Positions 8,299 through 18,650 of a stretch of 35,383 nucleotides of DNA are shown here, piece by piece. Origin of the DNA: Bryobacterales bacterium. Lineage in GTDB: Bacteria > Acidobacteriota > Terriglobia > Bryobacterales > Bryobacteraceae. How positions within the stretch are numbered: the first letter of the stretch is position 1; every line of letters begins with the position of its first letter. The DNA lies in assembly GCA_025462965.1 (NCBI GenBank), contig JAOAPQ010000341.1, positions 1 to 35,383 on the forward strand. Direction: 5' to 3'. The translations under genes were made by a program, and so were the position numbers. The notes under the pieces are model-generated. The model worked only from the letters and a program-made list of their open reading frames with translations, was not told the DNA's origin and did no database searches.

Positions 8299-9164
8299 CG
8301 CTGAAGATCGGAATCCCGAAAGGCAGCCTGGAAAACGCGACCATCGATCTCTTCCGGCGCGCGGGTTATAACATCACCACCAGCAGCCGCTCTTATTTCC
8401 CCGCCGTCGACGATCCCGAGATGGAGTGCATGCTGATCCGCGCGCAGGAGATGGCGCGCTACGTGGAGGATGGCATTCTGGATGCCGGGCTCACCGGGCG
8501 CGATTGGGTGGAAGAAAACGACGCCCGTGTGGTCGCGGTGGCCGACTTGGTTTACGCCAAGCAGAGCTTCGGTAAAGTGCGTTGGGTGCTCGCGGTTCCC
8601 GAGTCGTCGCCTTTTCACACGGTGAAGGATCTCGAAGGGCGGATTATCGCGACGGAACTCGTTGCCACAACCAGGCGCTATCTCGCCTCCCATGGGGTCA
8701 AGGCGAAGGTGGAGTTCAGTTGGGGCGCCACCGAAGTGAAGCCGCCCGTGCTGGCGGACGCGATCGTTGAAGTGACCGAAACGGGATCTTCGTTGCGCGC
8801 GAACAAGCTCAAGATCATAGACACCGTGCTGGAATCGAACACCCAGCTGATCGCGAACGCGGCTTCCTGGGAGGACGAGTGGAAGCGCCGGAAACTGGAA
8901 GACCTCAAGCTGTTGTTGGAAGGCGCAATTAACGCGTTGGGCAAAGTCGGGTTGATGATGAACGTTCCGGCGAGCGCGCTCGATGCCGTGCTGGGCGTGC
9001 TGCCCGCTCTGAAGATGCCCACCATCTCTCATCTGACCGATCCGGAATGGTTCGCGGTCAACACGATCCTGGACGAATCCACAGTTCGGCATATTATCCC
9101 GCGGCTGAAACAGGCAGGCGGGCAGGGAATCGTCGAGTATCCGCTGAACAAGATCGTGATGTAG
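8295..9164 (+). CDS. hisG: ATP phosphoribosyltransferase, long form
   Basis: [24 protein letters not shown]-terminus; 289 aa consistent with a C-terminal regulatory domain; GTGA overlap with hisI. Confidence 0.95.
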   Translation: MTLKIGIPKGSLENATIDLFRRAGYNITTSSRSYFPAVDDPEMECMLIRAQEMARYVEDGILDAGLTGRDWVEENDARVVAVADLVYAKQSFGKVRWVLAVPESSPFHTVKDLEGRIIATELVATTRRYLASHGVKAKVEFSWGATEVKPPVLADAIVEVTETGSSLRANKLKIIDTVLESNTQLIANAASWEDEWKRRKLEDLKLLLEGAINALGKVGLMMNVPASALDAVLGVLPALKMPTISHLTDPEWFAVNTILDESTVRHIIPRLKQAGGQGIVEYPLNKIVM

Positions 9165-9165
9165 C

Positions 9166-10410
9166 ATGATCCGGATACTCGCATCAGGTGATATGGGCCG
9201 CGTGCTCGCGCGGCGCGCGGCGCGTCTCGGCGAAGCCGAAGCGGTGGTCGCGCCGATTCTGGCGGATGTACGCAAGCGCGGCGATCGCGCGCTGCTCGAA
9301 TACGCGCGACAGTTCGACAATCTGGAACGCAAGACCGTCGCTGTGCCGGAAGCCGAGTTGGCGCGGGCGGCGTCGCGCCTTTCGCCGGAGTTCCGCGCCG
9401 CGCTCGAACATGCCGGCGCAAACATCCGTGACTTCGCGCGACGCCAGTTGCCGCGCGAGCATTTCCAACCGCTGAAGCCGGGGCTGCGCCTCGGACAGAT
9501 CGTTCGGCCGCTCGACACGGTGGCCGCGTACATCCCCGGCGGCCGCTACCCGCTGCCTTCCACCCTGATGATGACGGTGATTCCGGCGCAGGTCGCGAAA
9601 GTGCCGCGCATCTGCATATGCTCGCCGCGTGCGGTCGATGAGGTGTTCGGCACGGCGCAGTTGCTTGGCGCTCATCATGTCTTTCAGATGGGCGGCGCCC
9701 ATGCGATTGCGGCGTTTGCGTTCGGGACCAGGACGGTTCCGCGTGCGGATCGTATCGTGGGACCGGGCAATATCTATGTGGCCGCCGCGAAGAAGCTCCT
9801 CGCGGGCGAAGTGGGGATCGATTTTGTCGCGGGCCCCACGGAAATCCTGATCATCGCCGCTGAAGGCGACCCGAAATTCCTCGCCGCCGATATGCTGGCC
9901 CAGGCCGAGCATGACGTGGACGCGAGCGCAGTGCTCCTGACCACGTCCAAGCGACTGGCGAACGCGGTCGCTAAGGAGATCGAACGCCAGTTGGCAAGTC
10001 TACCCACGGCGGCGGTGGCGCGCGAATCGATCACACGCAATAGCGCGATCGTTGTCGTCCGTTCACTGACGCAAGCTGTCGAGCTCTCGAATCAATTCGC
10101 GCCGGAGCACCTGAGTATCCCAGACGATTCGCTTCTCCCATGTGTGCGCCACGCGGGCAGCGTTTTCATAGGACCGTTTAGCCCCGAGGCAGCCGGGGAT
10201 TATGCCGCGGGCCCGAACCATGTGCTACCCACAGGCGGCGCGGCCCGGGTGCGTGGCGGCCTCTCTGTAAACGACTTCCTGAAAGTAATCACCGTCCAGC
10301 AGCTCGACCGCAAAGCGCTCGCGCGAATCGAACCCTCGGTAACCGTACTCGCCCGCGCCGAAGGCCTCGAAGCCCACGCACGTTCGGTAGAGGTCCGCCT
10401 TGCGAACTAA
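9166..10410 (+). CDS. hisD: Histidinol dehydrogenase
   Basis: YIPGGRYPLPSTLMMTVIPAQVA, VGPGNIYVAAAKK, PTEILIIA, AEHDVDASAVLLT, GPNHVLPTGGAARVRGGLSV. Confidence 0.97.
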   Translation: MIRILASGDMGRVLARRAARLGEAEAVVAPILADVRKRGDRALLEYARQFDNLERKTVAVPEAELARAASRLSPEFRAALEHAGANIRDFARRQLPREHFQPLKPGLRLGQIVRPLDTVAAYIPGGRYPLPSTLMMTVIPAQVAKVPRICICSPRAVDEVFGTAQLLGAHHVFQMGGAHAIAAFAFGTRTVPRADRIVGPGNIYVAAAKKLLAGEVGIDFVAGPTEILIIAAEGDPKFLAADMLAQAEHDVDASAVLLTTSKRLANAVAKEIERQLASLPTAAVARESITRNSAIVVVRSLTQAVELSNQFAPEHLSIPDDSLLPCVRHAGSVFIGPFSPEAAGDYAAGPNHVLPTGGAARVRGGLSVNDFLKVITVQQLDRKALARIEPSVTVLARAEGLEAHARSVEVRLAN

Positions 10411-11470
10411 ACTCCCCAAAGGCGCCGTCCGCCCCCGCAAAGCCGTCCAGGCAATGGCCCCCTATTCTCCTCCCACCGGCAACCGCATCGAGAAGCTGCG
10501 TCTCGATTTCAACGAAAACACAGTGGGCTGTTCTCCCCGCGTGATTGAATATCTGAAGGATTGCCTGACGCCGGGGCGCCTCTCCGTCTATCCCTCTTAC
10601 GAAACCGTTAAGCAGACGCTCGCGGAACATTTCCGCGTCGAACCCGGCGAGTTCATCCTGACCAACGGCACCGATGAAGCGATCCAGGTGTTCATCAACA
10701 CCTATGTTGACGATAACGACGAAGTCCTGATTCTGCGTCCGTCCTATGCCATGTACCGCTTCTATTCCGAAGTGGCCGGAGCAAAGGTGGTCGAGGTCGA
10801 TTATCCCGCTCCCCGCTTCGAGTTCCCCTTGCAGGATCTGGTCGCCGCCATCACGCCATCCACGCGCGCTGTCATTATCTCGAACCCGAACAACCCGACG
10901 GGAAGCGGCATCGGATTGGAAGGCATCGAGCGAATTCTGAAGCGCGCGCGCCGCGCGGTGGTGCTGGTGGATGAGGCCTACTACGAATTCAGCGGAGTGA
11001 CCGCGCTCCCGTGGATCCAGAGCGTGCCGAATCTGTTCGTTAGTCGCACGTTTTCAAAGGTCTACGGCTTGGCCGCAATGCGCATCGGTTGCCTGTTTTC
11101 ACATGAGGCAAACATCGCCTACATGCACAAGGCTCAGTCGCCTTACAGCGTGAACACTATGGCGGCGCTGGCGGCGCACGAAGCCGTCCGGGACACGGAC
11201 TACGTCGAGCAGTATGTCGCCGAAGTGCTTGCCGCGCGTGAACTGCTCTGCTTAGGGCTCGAGCGTCTGGGCATCTCCTACGTGCCAAGCTCCGGAAATT
11301 TCGTACTGGCTCTCGTGGGAAAGCGCGCCATACAAGTTCGCGACGCGCTGCGCGAGCGCGCCATCTTAGTGCGCGACCGCAGTTACGAGATCAAGGGCGG
11401 CGTCCGCATTACTGTGGGAACGCGCGACCAGACGCGTCGACTGCTCGAAGAACTGGAGAGGATTTGGTAG
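10400..11470 (+). CDS. hisC: Histidinol-phosphate aminotransferase
   Basis: Fold-type I aminotransferase motifs LDFNENTVG, SNPNNPTGSG, VDEAYYEF, SRTFSKVYGLAAMRIG. TTG start at 10400 or ATG at 10454. Confidence 0.93.
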   Translation: MRTKLPKGAVRPRKAVQAMAPYSPPTGNRIEKLRLDFNENTVGCSPRVIEYLKDCLTPGRLSVYPSYETVKQTLAEHFRVEPGEFILTNGTDEAIQVFINTYVDDNDEVLILRPSYAMYRFYSEVAGAKVVEVDYPAPRFEFPLQDLVAAITPSTRAVIISNPNNPTGSGIGLEGIERILKRARRAVVLVDEAYYEFSGVTALPWIQSVPNLFVSRTFSKVYGLAAMRIGCLFSHEANIAYMHKAQSPYSVNTMAALAAHEAVRDTDYVEQYVAEVLAARELLCLGLERLGISYVPSSGNFVLALVGKRAIQVRDALRERAILVRDRSYEIKGGVRITVGTRDQTRRLLEELERIW

Positions 11471-12147
11471 TGCCCGCGAACTTACTCATTTTCGACATGG
11501 ACGGCGTCCTGGTGGACGTCACCGAATCGTATCGCACGGCGATTCAACAGACCGTGGCGCATTTTGCCGGTATCGAGGTATCGCGCGAAATGATTCAGGA
11601 CTACAAGAACCAGGGTGGCTGGAACGACGATTGGGCCCTCTCGCACCGCCTCATTCAGGACGCCGGCAGGGAGGTCGCCTACCAGGATGTTGTCGATTTC
11701 TTCCAGTCGATTTTTCACGGCGAGGGCGGCAATGGCCTCATCATGCGCGAGCGCTGGATTCCCGAAAGCGGCCTCCTCGACCGTCTCGCGGTGAACAATG
11801 CTCTGGCCGTGTTCACCGGCCGCCTGCGCTGGGAGGCGAACACCTCGCTTTCGCGTTTCGCGCCGGAGCGGTTTCGTGAAGTGGTTGGCGTCGATGACGT
11901 GACCGAAGCAAAACCCGCTCCCGAAGGTATCGTCAAAATCCGTAGTCTGGTACCGCATGACAAGATCTGGTACATCGGCGATACGGTGGACGATGCGCGG
12001 GCGGCGAAGGCGGCTGGTGTTCCGTTCATCGGCATTGCGGCTCCGGGCAGTCCGCGTGTGGAAATGCTCATCGCGCTGCTGGAGAAGGAAGGCGCCATCG
12101 CAGTTTTGGACGACATCAACCAGATGGAAAAGGTGGTGGCCGGCTGA
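11470..12147 (+). CDS. HAD-superfamily phosphatase-like protein embedded in the his operon
   Basis: HAD motifs [39 protein letters not shown] at 11470 overlaps the hisC stop and its stop overlaps hisB ATG. Confidence 0.9.
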   Translation: MPANLLIFDMDGVLVDVTESYRTAIQQTVAHFAGIEVSREMIQDYKNQGGWNDDWALSHRLIQDAGREVAYQDVVDFFQSIFHGEGGNGLIMRERWIPESGLLDRLAVNNALAVFTGRLRWEANTSLSRFAPERFREVVGVDDVTEAKPAPEGIVKIRSLVPHDKIWYIGDTVDDARAAKAAGVPFIGIAAPGSPRVEMLIALLEKEGAIAVLDDINQMEKVVAG

Positions 12148-12737
12148 TGGCTCGCCAAGCTACGGTGCAGCGCGATACGAAAGAGACGCAGATCGGCGGC
12201 ACGCTCAAAATCGAAGGCCGCGGACGTTACCAGGTTTCCACGGGGATTCGTTTCCTGGATCACATGCTGGAGCTGTTCACGAAGCATGGCGGATTCGATC
12301 TGTCGCTGAAGGCCACGGGCGATTTGGACGTCGACCAGCACCACACCGTGGAAGACGTCGGCATCGTGCTCGGTCAGCTTTTCTCCAAAGCTTTAGGTGA
12401 GCGGCGCGGCATCAACCGGGCCGGATACTTCGTGATGCCGATGGATGAAACGCTTGCGGTGGTCGCCGTGGACCTCGGCGGCCGCCCCGCACTGGTGTAC
12501 GAAGACAAAGTGAAAGTGCGGCTGGTGGGCGATCTGCAAACAGAACTGCTGGTGGATTTCTTCGATGGCTTCGTGCACCATGCGGGCGCGAACTTTCACG
12601 CCAAGGTGCTGTACGGACGCTCGAATCACCACAAGATCGAAGCGATCTTCAAGTGTTTCGCGCGCGCCATGAAATTCGCCTGCTCTACCGATCCGCGCTT
12701 GAAGGATCAGCTTCCTTCCACCAAAGGCCTGCTATGA
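12147..12737 (+). CDS. hisB: Imidazoleglycerol-phosphate dehydratase
   Basis: [63 protein letters not shown]. Monofunctional: no N-terminal phosphatase domain. Confidence 0.97.
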   Translation: MARQATVQRDTKETQIGGTLKIEGRGRYQVSTGIRFLDHMLELFTKHGGFDLSLKATGDLDVDQHHTVEDVGIVLGQLFSKALGERRGINRAGYFVMPMDETLAVVAVDLGGRPALVYEDKVKVRLVGDLQTELLVDFFDGFVHHAGANFHAKVLYGRSNHHKIEAIFKCFARAMKFACSTDPRLKDQLPSTKGLL

Positions 12738-13327
12738 TTGCGATTCTCGATTACGGCGCCGGCAACCTGCGTTCCGTGCAGAACACGCTGGGAGAGATCG
12801 GGGCCGAATACACCCTGGTGCGGGACGCCGGTGGCCTTCGCGCTGCATCGAAAATCCTGCTGCCGGGCGTGGGCCATTTCGGCCAGATGATGCGCGCGCT
12901 CGATCGGCTCGACGTCCGCGCGGCACTGCGCGAACGCATCGAAGCCGGCGTGCCGTTCCTCGGCATCTGTCTGGGGTTGCATGCCCTGTTCGAAGACAGC
13001 GAGGAGGCGCCGGACGAGCGCGGGCTCGCCATTTTTCCCGGCTCCGTGCGCCGTTTCGGAGAGGGTGCGCGCGTGCCTCACATGGGCTGGAACGATATCG
13101 AACGAAGAGCTTCCTCGCGGCTAATGAGCGGGTTGGGCGAGAAGCCCTATGTGTATTTCGCGCACAGCTATTACGTGCCCGAGACGGCTGTCACGGCAGC
13201 TGCATGTACGTACACGGTACCTTACACGGCCGTGCTCGAAAGCGGCAATATCTTCGGCGTGCAGTTCCATCCGGAAAAATCCGGACCGATCGGTCTGAAA
13301 ATCGTTCGAAACTTTATCGATATATGA
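12734..13327 (+). CDS. hisH: Imidazole glycerol phosphate synthase, glutaminase subunit
   Basis: [55 protein letters not shown] overlap with hisB, start 12734. Confidence 0.96.
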   Translation: MIAILDYGAGNLRSVQNTLGEIGAEYTLVRDAGGLRAASKILLPGVGHFGQMMRALDRLDVRAALRERIEAGVPFLGICLGLHALFEDSEEAPDERGLAIFPGSVRRFGEGARVPHMGWNDIERRASSRLMSGLGEKPYVYFAHSYYVPETAVTAAACTYTVPYTAVLESGNIFGVQFHPEKSGPIGLKIVRNFIDI

Positions 13328-13339
13328 CGCTTGCTTAAC

Positions 13340-14104
13340 ATGCTGGCCAAACGCATAATTCCCTGTCTTGACGTTACCGACGGCCGTGTCGTCAAAGGCG
13401 TGAACTTCGTTAATCTCCGAGACGCCGGTGATCCGGTGGAACTTGCGGAGCGCTATAACCGCGATGGCGCGGATGAAGTCGTATTCCTTGATATCACGGC
13501 ATCGAGCGATGCCCGCGCCACCATGGCTGATGTAGTCGCCCGCACCGCGCGCAAAGTCTTCATCCCTCTGACCGTCGGCGGAGGCATTCGGTCCGTGGCC
13601 GATGCGCGCCTGATTCTGATGTCCGGCGCGGATAAAGTCTCGGTGAACACTGCGGCCATCCGCCGTCCGGAACTGATTACCGAGCTGAGCGAGGAGTTCG
13701 GCGCGCAGGCTGTGGTGCTGGCGATTGACGCGCGGCGCCGCGCTCCCGGTGCGTGGAACGTCTACACCCGCGGCGGACGCGACGATGAAGGCATCGATGT
13801 GGTCGCGTGGGCCGCGCGCGGCGAGGTGCTGGGAGCGGGCGAGATCCTGCTGACGTCCATGGACACCGACGGTGTCCAGACCGGCTTCGACTGCGAGCTG
13901 ACGCGCGCAGTTTCGCGCGCCACGTGCATTCCGGTGATCGCGTCCGGTGGGGCGGGGAAGCCGGATGACTTCACGCGCGTGCTGACGGAAGGTGAAGCCG
14001 ACGCCGCCTTGGCCGCGTCTATCTTTCATTACGGAACTTACACCGTGGAAGAACTCAAAGAACATCTGGATCGCGCCGGCATTCCGGTGCGGAGAGCGCA
14101 ATGA
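13340..14104 (+). CDS. hisF: Imidazole glycerol phosphate synthase, cyclase subunit
   Basis: [37 protein letters not shown] 13340 preferred over TTG 13331. Confidence 0.96.
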   Translation: MLAKRIIPCLDVTDGRVVKGVNFVNLRDAGDPVELAERYNRDGADEVVFLDITASSDARATMADVVARTARKVFIPLTVGGGIRSVADARLILMSGADKVSVNTAAIRRPELITELSEEFGAQAVVLAIDARRRAPGAWNVYTRGGRDDEGIDVVAWAARGEVLGAGEILLTSMDTDGVQTGFDCELTRAVSRATCIPVIASGGAGKPDDFTRVLTEGEADAALAASIFHYGTYTVEELKEHLDRAGIPVRRAQ

Positions 14105-14793
14105 TTATTCCCTGCATTGACCTGATGGACGGCAAAGTCGTGCAGCTTGTACAAGGACGCGAGAAAGCGCTGGAAGGCGATTCGCCTCTCGAAATGCTGG
14201 AGAAGTTCGCGGCGTTCCCGGAAATTCAGGTCATCGACCTGGACGCCGCGATTGGCAACGGCGCCAACGACGATCTCGTGCAGCTTCTGGCGGCGAAGGC
14301 GCGGACGCGTGTCGGCGGAGGCGTACGTACCGCCGCGCGCGCGAAAATCCTCGCGGAACAGGGCGCCCACCGGATCATCGTCGGCACAGCCGCGTTTACC
14401 GAGAGCGGCGCGAACACGGAACTCCTGCGGGCGCTGGTAGGCGCCGTGGGGCGCGAGAATCTTCTCATCGCGCTGGATTCGAAAGACGGGAAGATTGTGA
14501 TCAAGGGCTGGCGCGCCGCGATGGATTTCACCGCGGAGGAAGTGATTCATTCACTCGAACCGTATTGCTCCGGCTTCCTCTGCACGTATGTCGATAAGGA
14601 GGGCATGATGCAAGGCACTGACCTCGATTGGTTTCGCCGGTTGCGTGCCGCGACTTCGAATGAAATCACCGCGGCGGGCGGCATCACAACGATCGACGAC
14701 ATTCGCGCGCTGCAGGCGATGGATATACATGCGGCCATAGGAATGGCGATTTATACCGGCCGTCTGGATCTCTCGGAACTCAGCCGGTTGTAG
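14101..14793 (+). CDS. hisA: ProFAR isomerase
   Basis: [19 protein letters not shown] with conserved first Asp, [16 protein letters not shown] second Asp, phosphate-binding GGG and AGG loops; ATGA overlap with hisF. Confidence 0.9.
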   Translation: MIIPCIDLMDGKVVQLVQGREKALEGDSPLEMLEKFAAFPEIQVIDLDAAIGNGANDDLVQLLAAKARTRVGGGVRTAARAKILAEQGAHRIIVGTAAFTESGANTELLRALVGAVGRENLLIALDSKDGKIVIKGWRAAMDFTAEEVIHSLEPYCSGFLCTYVDKEGMMQGTDLDWFRRLRAATSNEITAAGGITTIDDIRALQAMDIHAAIGMAIYTGRLDLSELSRL

Positions 14794-14795
14794 AT

Positions 14796-16181
14796 CTACG
14801 GCGCGTTCGCTTTGAAAAGCGTCTTCGCGTTGAGTTCCAGATGGAACCGCAATGATGGAATCCACACCGGTCCGCGATCCCGATTGTAGGCGGGGTTGGT
14901 GACGTGTTGCAGGTCGAACGTCGCGAAGAATCCCTTGAAAAGGCGCGCGCTGTAGTAAGCCTCCGGGATGGTTTCCGGCCCGTACCGCAGCGTGCCATCG
15001 CCGATCAGGAAATCGAGTCCCCCGCGCTGCAGGTAGAGCGCATGGACGCCGGAAATGCCGCTCACCGTCAACTCCGCCGCAGCCGTATCGAAGGGCCGCT
15101 TCCACCGCGTGCCCGTGACCGAGACTCCGATTGTTGCCAGGCGGTCTATCGCCGTGAACGCGAAGCTTTCCGTCTTTCCATCGTTCCAACCCAGCCGTCC
15201 GAAGACTCCCAAATCCTGAGTGATCTCCTGTTCCACGTTCAGACCGGTCCCGTACTTCAGCGTGCCCACCTTTCGCGTCGCGATAACGCTGGGCGGGCCG
15301 CCGGTCAGGTCCGCCAGACGGATAGCCTCGGCATAGTTGCCTGCGTCGGCGTGGTTAATGTACTCGAGCAACCGCACCGCGCCTGGGTGCGCGCCGATGT
15401 TGAAGCGTCTTTCTACTTCGAAGACATCCCCGCGATCGCGGAACACCCGGCGGTCGAAGCGCAACCCATTCGCTACCTTCGGCATGGCCGCGCTTGCGTA
15501 GCGAAAGGCCCAGTTTTTCGTATGGAACTCATGCACCCATCCCCACGTGTATCCGCGGACATCGGCCGGATAATCCCACGCGCCGTTATACATAACGGCC
15601 CACCCCATGAACTGCGTGCGCGGGTCGTGAGTATAGCGGTTGTTATCGAAGAAGTCAGTGACTGTGAAGCGTCCCACTGTGATCGAGTACCGCTTCACCG
15701 GGCGTTTGCCCGCCAGTTGATTCGGCTCGCTCTCAACGGCTTCCGTTTCGTCCCCGAACCCGAAATCCTGGGTTATGTAGAGCCGCGCGAGGTACGGCTT
15801 GGGCGTTGCGGTCGCCACGCGCGGCAGCTCCCCGTTGGGAGCATTCGCGATCCCGTCAACTCCGCTGAAGCCGCGCCCGCCCGCGATCTCCGGATTGAAA
15901 TAAAGCCGTGTGTTCTTTGCCAGGCGGAGACCCAGGAAGAGCGTAGTGGTCAGGGAAACATCGCGCTCCACGTAGTTGCGCAAGCTGTTCGGGCCCTGGT
16001 AAGGCGATCGGAAAGTGCCGTGATAATCCCCGATGGAAGTCGCCTGGTAGAAAAGGTTCCACCTCTCCGGCGCAACGTTGTTGTCTGTCTTGTTTGGCGG
16101 CTTGTCGGCTTGCGCACCGAGCACAGTGATAACGGCTAAGCCGAGCACGGCAAGGCGGAGTAGGATTCTGGTTTCCGGCAT
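14796..16181 (-). CDS. Carbohydrate-selective porin, OprB-like
   Basis: 461 aa, signal peptide, outer-membrane barrel pattern (WNLFYQATSIGDYHGTFRSPYQG; ARLYITQDFGFG; TVGRFTVTDFFDNNRYTHDPRTQFM). Confidence 0.75.
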   Translation of the reverse strand: MPETRILLRLAVLGLAVITVLGAQADKPPNKTDNNVAPERWNLFYQATSIGDYHGTFRSPYQGPNSLRNYVERDVSLTTTLFLGLRLAKNTRLYFNPEIAGGRGFSGVDGIANAPNGELPRVATATPKPYLARLYITQDFGFGDETEAVESEPNQLAGKRPVKRYSITVGRFTVTDFFDNNRYTHDPRTQFMGWAVMYNGAWDYPADVRGYTWGWVHEFHTKNWAFRYASAAMPKVANGLRFDRRVFRDRGDVFEVERRFNIGAHPGAVRLLEYINHADAGNYAEAIRLADLTGGPPSVIATRKVGTLKYGTGLNVEQEITQDLGVFGRLGWNDGKTESFAFTAIDRLATIGVSVTGTRWKRPFDTAAAELTVSGISGVHALYLQRGGLDFLIGDGTLRYGPETIPEAYYSARLFKGFFATFDLQHVTNPAYNRDRGPVWIPSLRFHLELNAKTLFKANAP

Positions 16182-16367
16182 GTTGCTCCATGGTCAGCAC
16201 GCCGGCGAAAAGGGCCCACTGCTCTCGTATGAGTATATACCACCCGGGGTATTGTTAGTTAGGGATTTTTCTTGTCCGGCAGCGCGCTCGCAGTGAGACA
16301 AGTCCGACGAGTCTTGCACCCCCCCATGTTAAGCTAAGCCCGGAAACATTATGCGCCTCTCTGGCAT

Positions 16368-17279
16368 ATGAGCGTGTTCTCAGGAGTTTGCGCATCGGCC
16401 ATCACCCCGCACCGTGCGGAAGGGCATGAGGCGGACTTTTCCGCCATGCTCGACCTCATCGATTTTCTGGTGCGCGGCGGCGCACAAGCCATCTGCTTGC
16501 TGGGTTCGACGGGCGAATTCCTCCACATCCCATTCGGTGACCGGATTCGGCTGGTGCATCTTGGCGTGAAGCGAAGCCGTGTACCGGTGCTCGCGGGCGT
16601 TTCTCACTCCACGTTGGATGGCGCGGTCGAACTCGCGAATGAAGCCATTTCGTCGGACGCGGCAGGACTGCTGGTCATGCCCCCATACTTCTTCCGCTAC
16701 GACCAGGAGGACGTGGTCGAGTTCTACACTCAGTTTGCGAGCGAAGTGCCTCGCCGCATTCCGATCATCCTCTACAACATTCCGCTTTTCACTACGGCCA
16801 TCTCGATTGAAACCGCACGCGCGCTGCTCTCAACCGGCCGCTTCGCAGGCATCAAGGATTCGAGCGGCGACTTCGATTACTTCTCGCAACTGCTCGCAAT
16901 GAAGCGGGACCTCGGCTTCACTCTGCTTGCGGGCAGCGACGGCGTCTTTGTCCGTGGGCGACAGGGCGGGGCGGACGGAGTCGTCTCGGGCTGCGCCTGC
17001 GCAGTGCCGGAATTGCTGACGGCGCTTGACCGCGCGATCATGTCCTTCGATGGGGCCGCCGCGAGCCGTCTCGAAGGTCAGCTTCTGGAATTCATAGTTT
17101 GGATCAGCCGGTTCCCCGTGCCTGTGGGTGTGAAGGTCGCGGCCGGTGAGCGCGGTGTGAAAACGGGACCGCTCGGCGTGCCGTTGCCGCCCGAAAAAAA
17201 CGCTATGCTCATAGAGTTCAAGAAATGGTTCAGCTCATGGCTGGCCACCATTCCAAAGCCGGAACCGCACAAGAAATAA
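16368..17279 (+). CDS. Dihydrodipicolinate synthase / N-acetylneuraminate lyase family protein
   Basis: DapA-family motifs GSTGEF, VMPPYFFRY, IPIILYNIP (Tyr), FAGIKDSSGDFDY (Schiff-base Lys), LLAGSDG. Confidence 0.85.
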   Translation: MSVFSGVCASAITPHRAEGHEADFSAMLDLIDFLVRGGAQAICLLGSTGEFLHIPFGDRIRLVHLGVKRSRVPVLAGVSHSTLDGAVELANEAISSDAAGLLVMPPYFFRYDQEDVVEFYTQFASEVPRRIPIILYNIPLFTTAISIETARALLSTGRFAGIKDSSGDFDYFSQLLAMKRDLGFTLLAGSDGVFVRGRQGGADGVVSGCACAVPELLTALDRAIMSFDGAAASRLEGQLLEFIVWISRFPVPVGVKVAAGERGVKTGPLGVPLPPEKNAMLIEFKKWFSSWLATIPKPEPHKK

Positions 17280-17282
17280 CGA

Positions 17283-18650
17283 ATGTCCCCGGAAGAATTT
17301 CGCCGCATGGGCCACCAGGTAGTTGACTGGCTGGCCGACTATCAACTGCATCCTGAGCGCTTTCCCGTGCTCTCCCGCTTGAAGCCCGGCGAGGTGATCG
17401 ACGCGCTTCCCGCGAGCGGTCCGGCCGAGGGCGAGCCGATGGACGCGATCCTGCGCGATTTTGAGCGGACCATCGTGCCCGGGCTGACGCATTGGAACCA
17501 TCCCGGCTTCATGGCGTATTTCGCCAACACGGCTTCCGGCCCGGGAGTGCTCGGCGAGATGCTGGCCGCGGGTTTAAATGCGAACGGGATTTTATGGAAG
17601 ACGTCACCGGCCCTTACGGAACTGGAGCAGGTGACGCTGAGCTGGCTGCGGCAGTGGATGGGGCTCCCCGAAACATTTTTCGGCATGATTCACGACACCG
17701 CTTCCATCGGTGTGATGCACGCTATTGCGGCGGCGCGCGTGTATGCGTGTCCGGAAGGCCGAACCACAGGCGAATGGCCCCTGCTTGTTATCTACTGTTC
17801 GGAACACGCGCATTCGTCTGTGGAGAAAGGCGCGATTGCGCTCGGCATCGGACAGCAAAACGTCCGCAAAATTGCGGCGGACGAGAAGTTTCAGATGGAT
17901 CCAGCCGAGCTTTCGGCCGCGATCGAGCATGACCTTGCTCACGGATTCAAACCGTTCTGTGTCGTCGCGACTGTCGGGACTACTTCCACCACCAGCATCG
18001 ATCCTGTGCCGGAGATCGCCGCCATCGCCGAGAAACACGACATGTGGCTGCATGTGGATTGCGCATATGCCGGGTCGGCCGCGGTCTCGCCGAAGTACCG
18101 GCATTTCCTCAACGGAGCGGATCGCGCGCATTCACTGATCACGAATCCGCATAAGTGGCTCTTCACGCCTGTGGATCTCAGCGTCCTGTATACCAGCCGG
18201 CCTGATATTCTGCGCCAGGCATTCTCACTGGTTCCGGAATTCCTGCGCAGCAAGGAAGACCCGCGCGCGCTGAACTATATGGAGTACGGCGTGCCGCTGG
18301 GCCGGCGGTTCCGGGCGCTGAAGCTCTGGTTCATCCTCCGCTACTACGGGCAAGACACGATCGCGAAGATGATCGAGGAACACATTCGCTGGGCTCAGGA
18401 ACTCGCACGCGAGATCTCGGCGGATCCCGATTTCGAGATCTGCGCGCCCACTCCGATGTCGGTCGTGTGTCTGCGCAAAAAGACCAGCGACGAGGAGAAT
18501 GAGGCGATCCTCGAGCGGGTCAACGCGTCGGGCGAAATCTTTCTTTCGCATACCAGGCTTCACGGCAAGTACGTGATCCGCATCGCCATCGGCAATATGG
18601 GCACGACGCGCGAGCATGTCTTCCGCGCCTGGGAGCTGATTCGCCAATGA
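17283..18650 (+). CDS. PLP-dependent group II (aromatic-L-amino-acid type) decarboxylase
   Basis: THWNHPGFMAYFANTASGPGVLGEML, HAHSSVEKGAIALGIG, VATVGTTSTTSIDPV, WLHVDCAYAGSA, TNPHKWLFTPVD (PLP Lys). Confidence 0.9.
   Translation: MSPEEFRRMGHQVVDWLADYQLHPERFPVLSRLKPGEVIDALPASGPAEGEPMDAILRDFERTIVPGLTHWNHPGFMAYFANTASGPGVLGEMLAAGLNANGILWKTSPALTELEQVTLSWLRQWMGLPETFFGMIHDTASIGVMHAIAAARVYACPEGRTTGEWPLLVIYCSEHAHSSVEKGAIALGIGQQNVRKIAADEKFQMDPAELSAAIEHDLAHGFKPFCVVATVGTTSTTSIDPVPEIAAIAEKHDMWLHVDCAYAGSAAVSPKYRHFLNGADRAHSLITNPHKWLFTPVDLSVLYTSRPDILRQAFSLVPEFLRSKEDPRALNYMEYGVPLGRRFRALKLWFILRYYGQDTIAKMIEEHIRWAQELAREISADPDFEICAPTPMSVVCLRKKTSDEENEAILERVNASGEIFLSHTRLHGKYVIRIAIGNMGTTREHVFRAWELIRQ

Noticed and set aside
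8214-9533. 439-aa minus ORF opposite hisG/hisD
   Set aside because: Fully antisense to two strongly supported his genes; low-complexity Arg-rich translation.
14101-14793. HisA considered as an unusual eukaryotic-type or degenerate enzyme because it is short (230 aa)
   Set aside because: Both catalytic Asp contexts (PCIDLMDGK and IALDSKDGK) and the phosphate loops are retained, and the operon position is normal.
14904-16139. 411-aa + ORF opposite the porin
   Set aside because: Shadow ORF; the porin has a signal peptide and barrel pattern on the minus strand.
16250-16320. CTTGTC...GACAAG inverted repeat in the porin/DapA intergenic region considered as an operator
   Set aside because: 6-bp arms with a long loop; not distinguishable from chance without comparative data.
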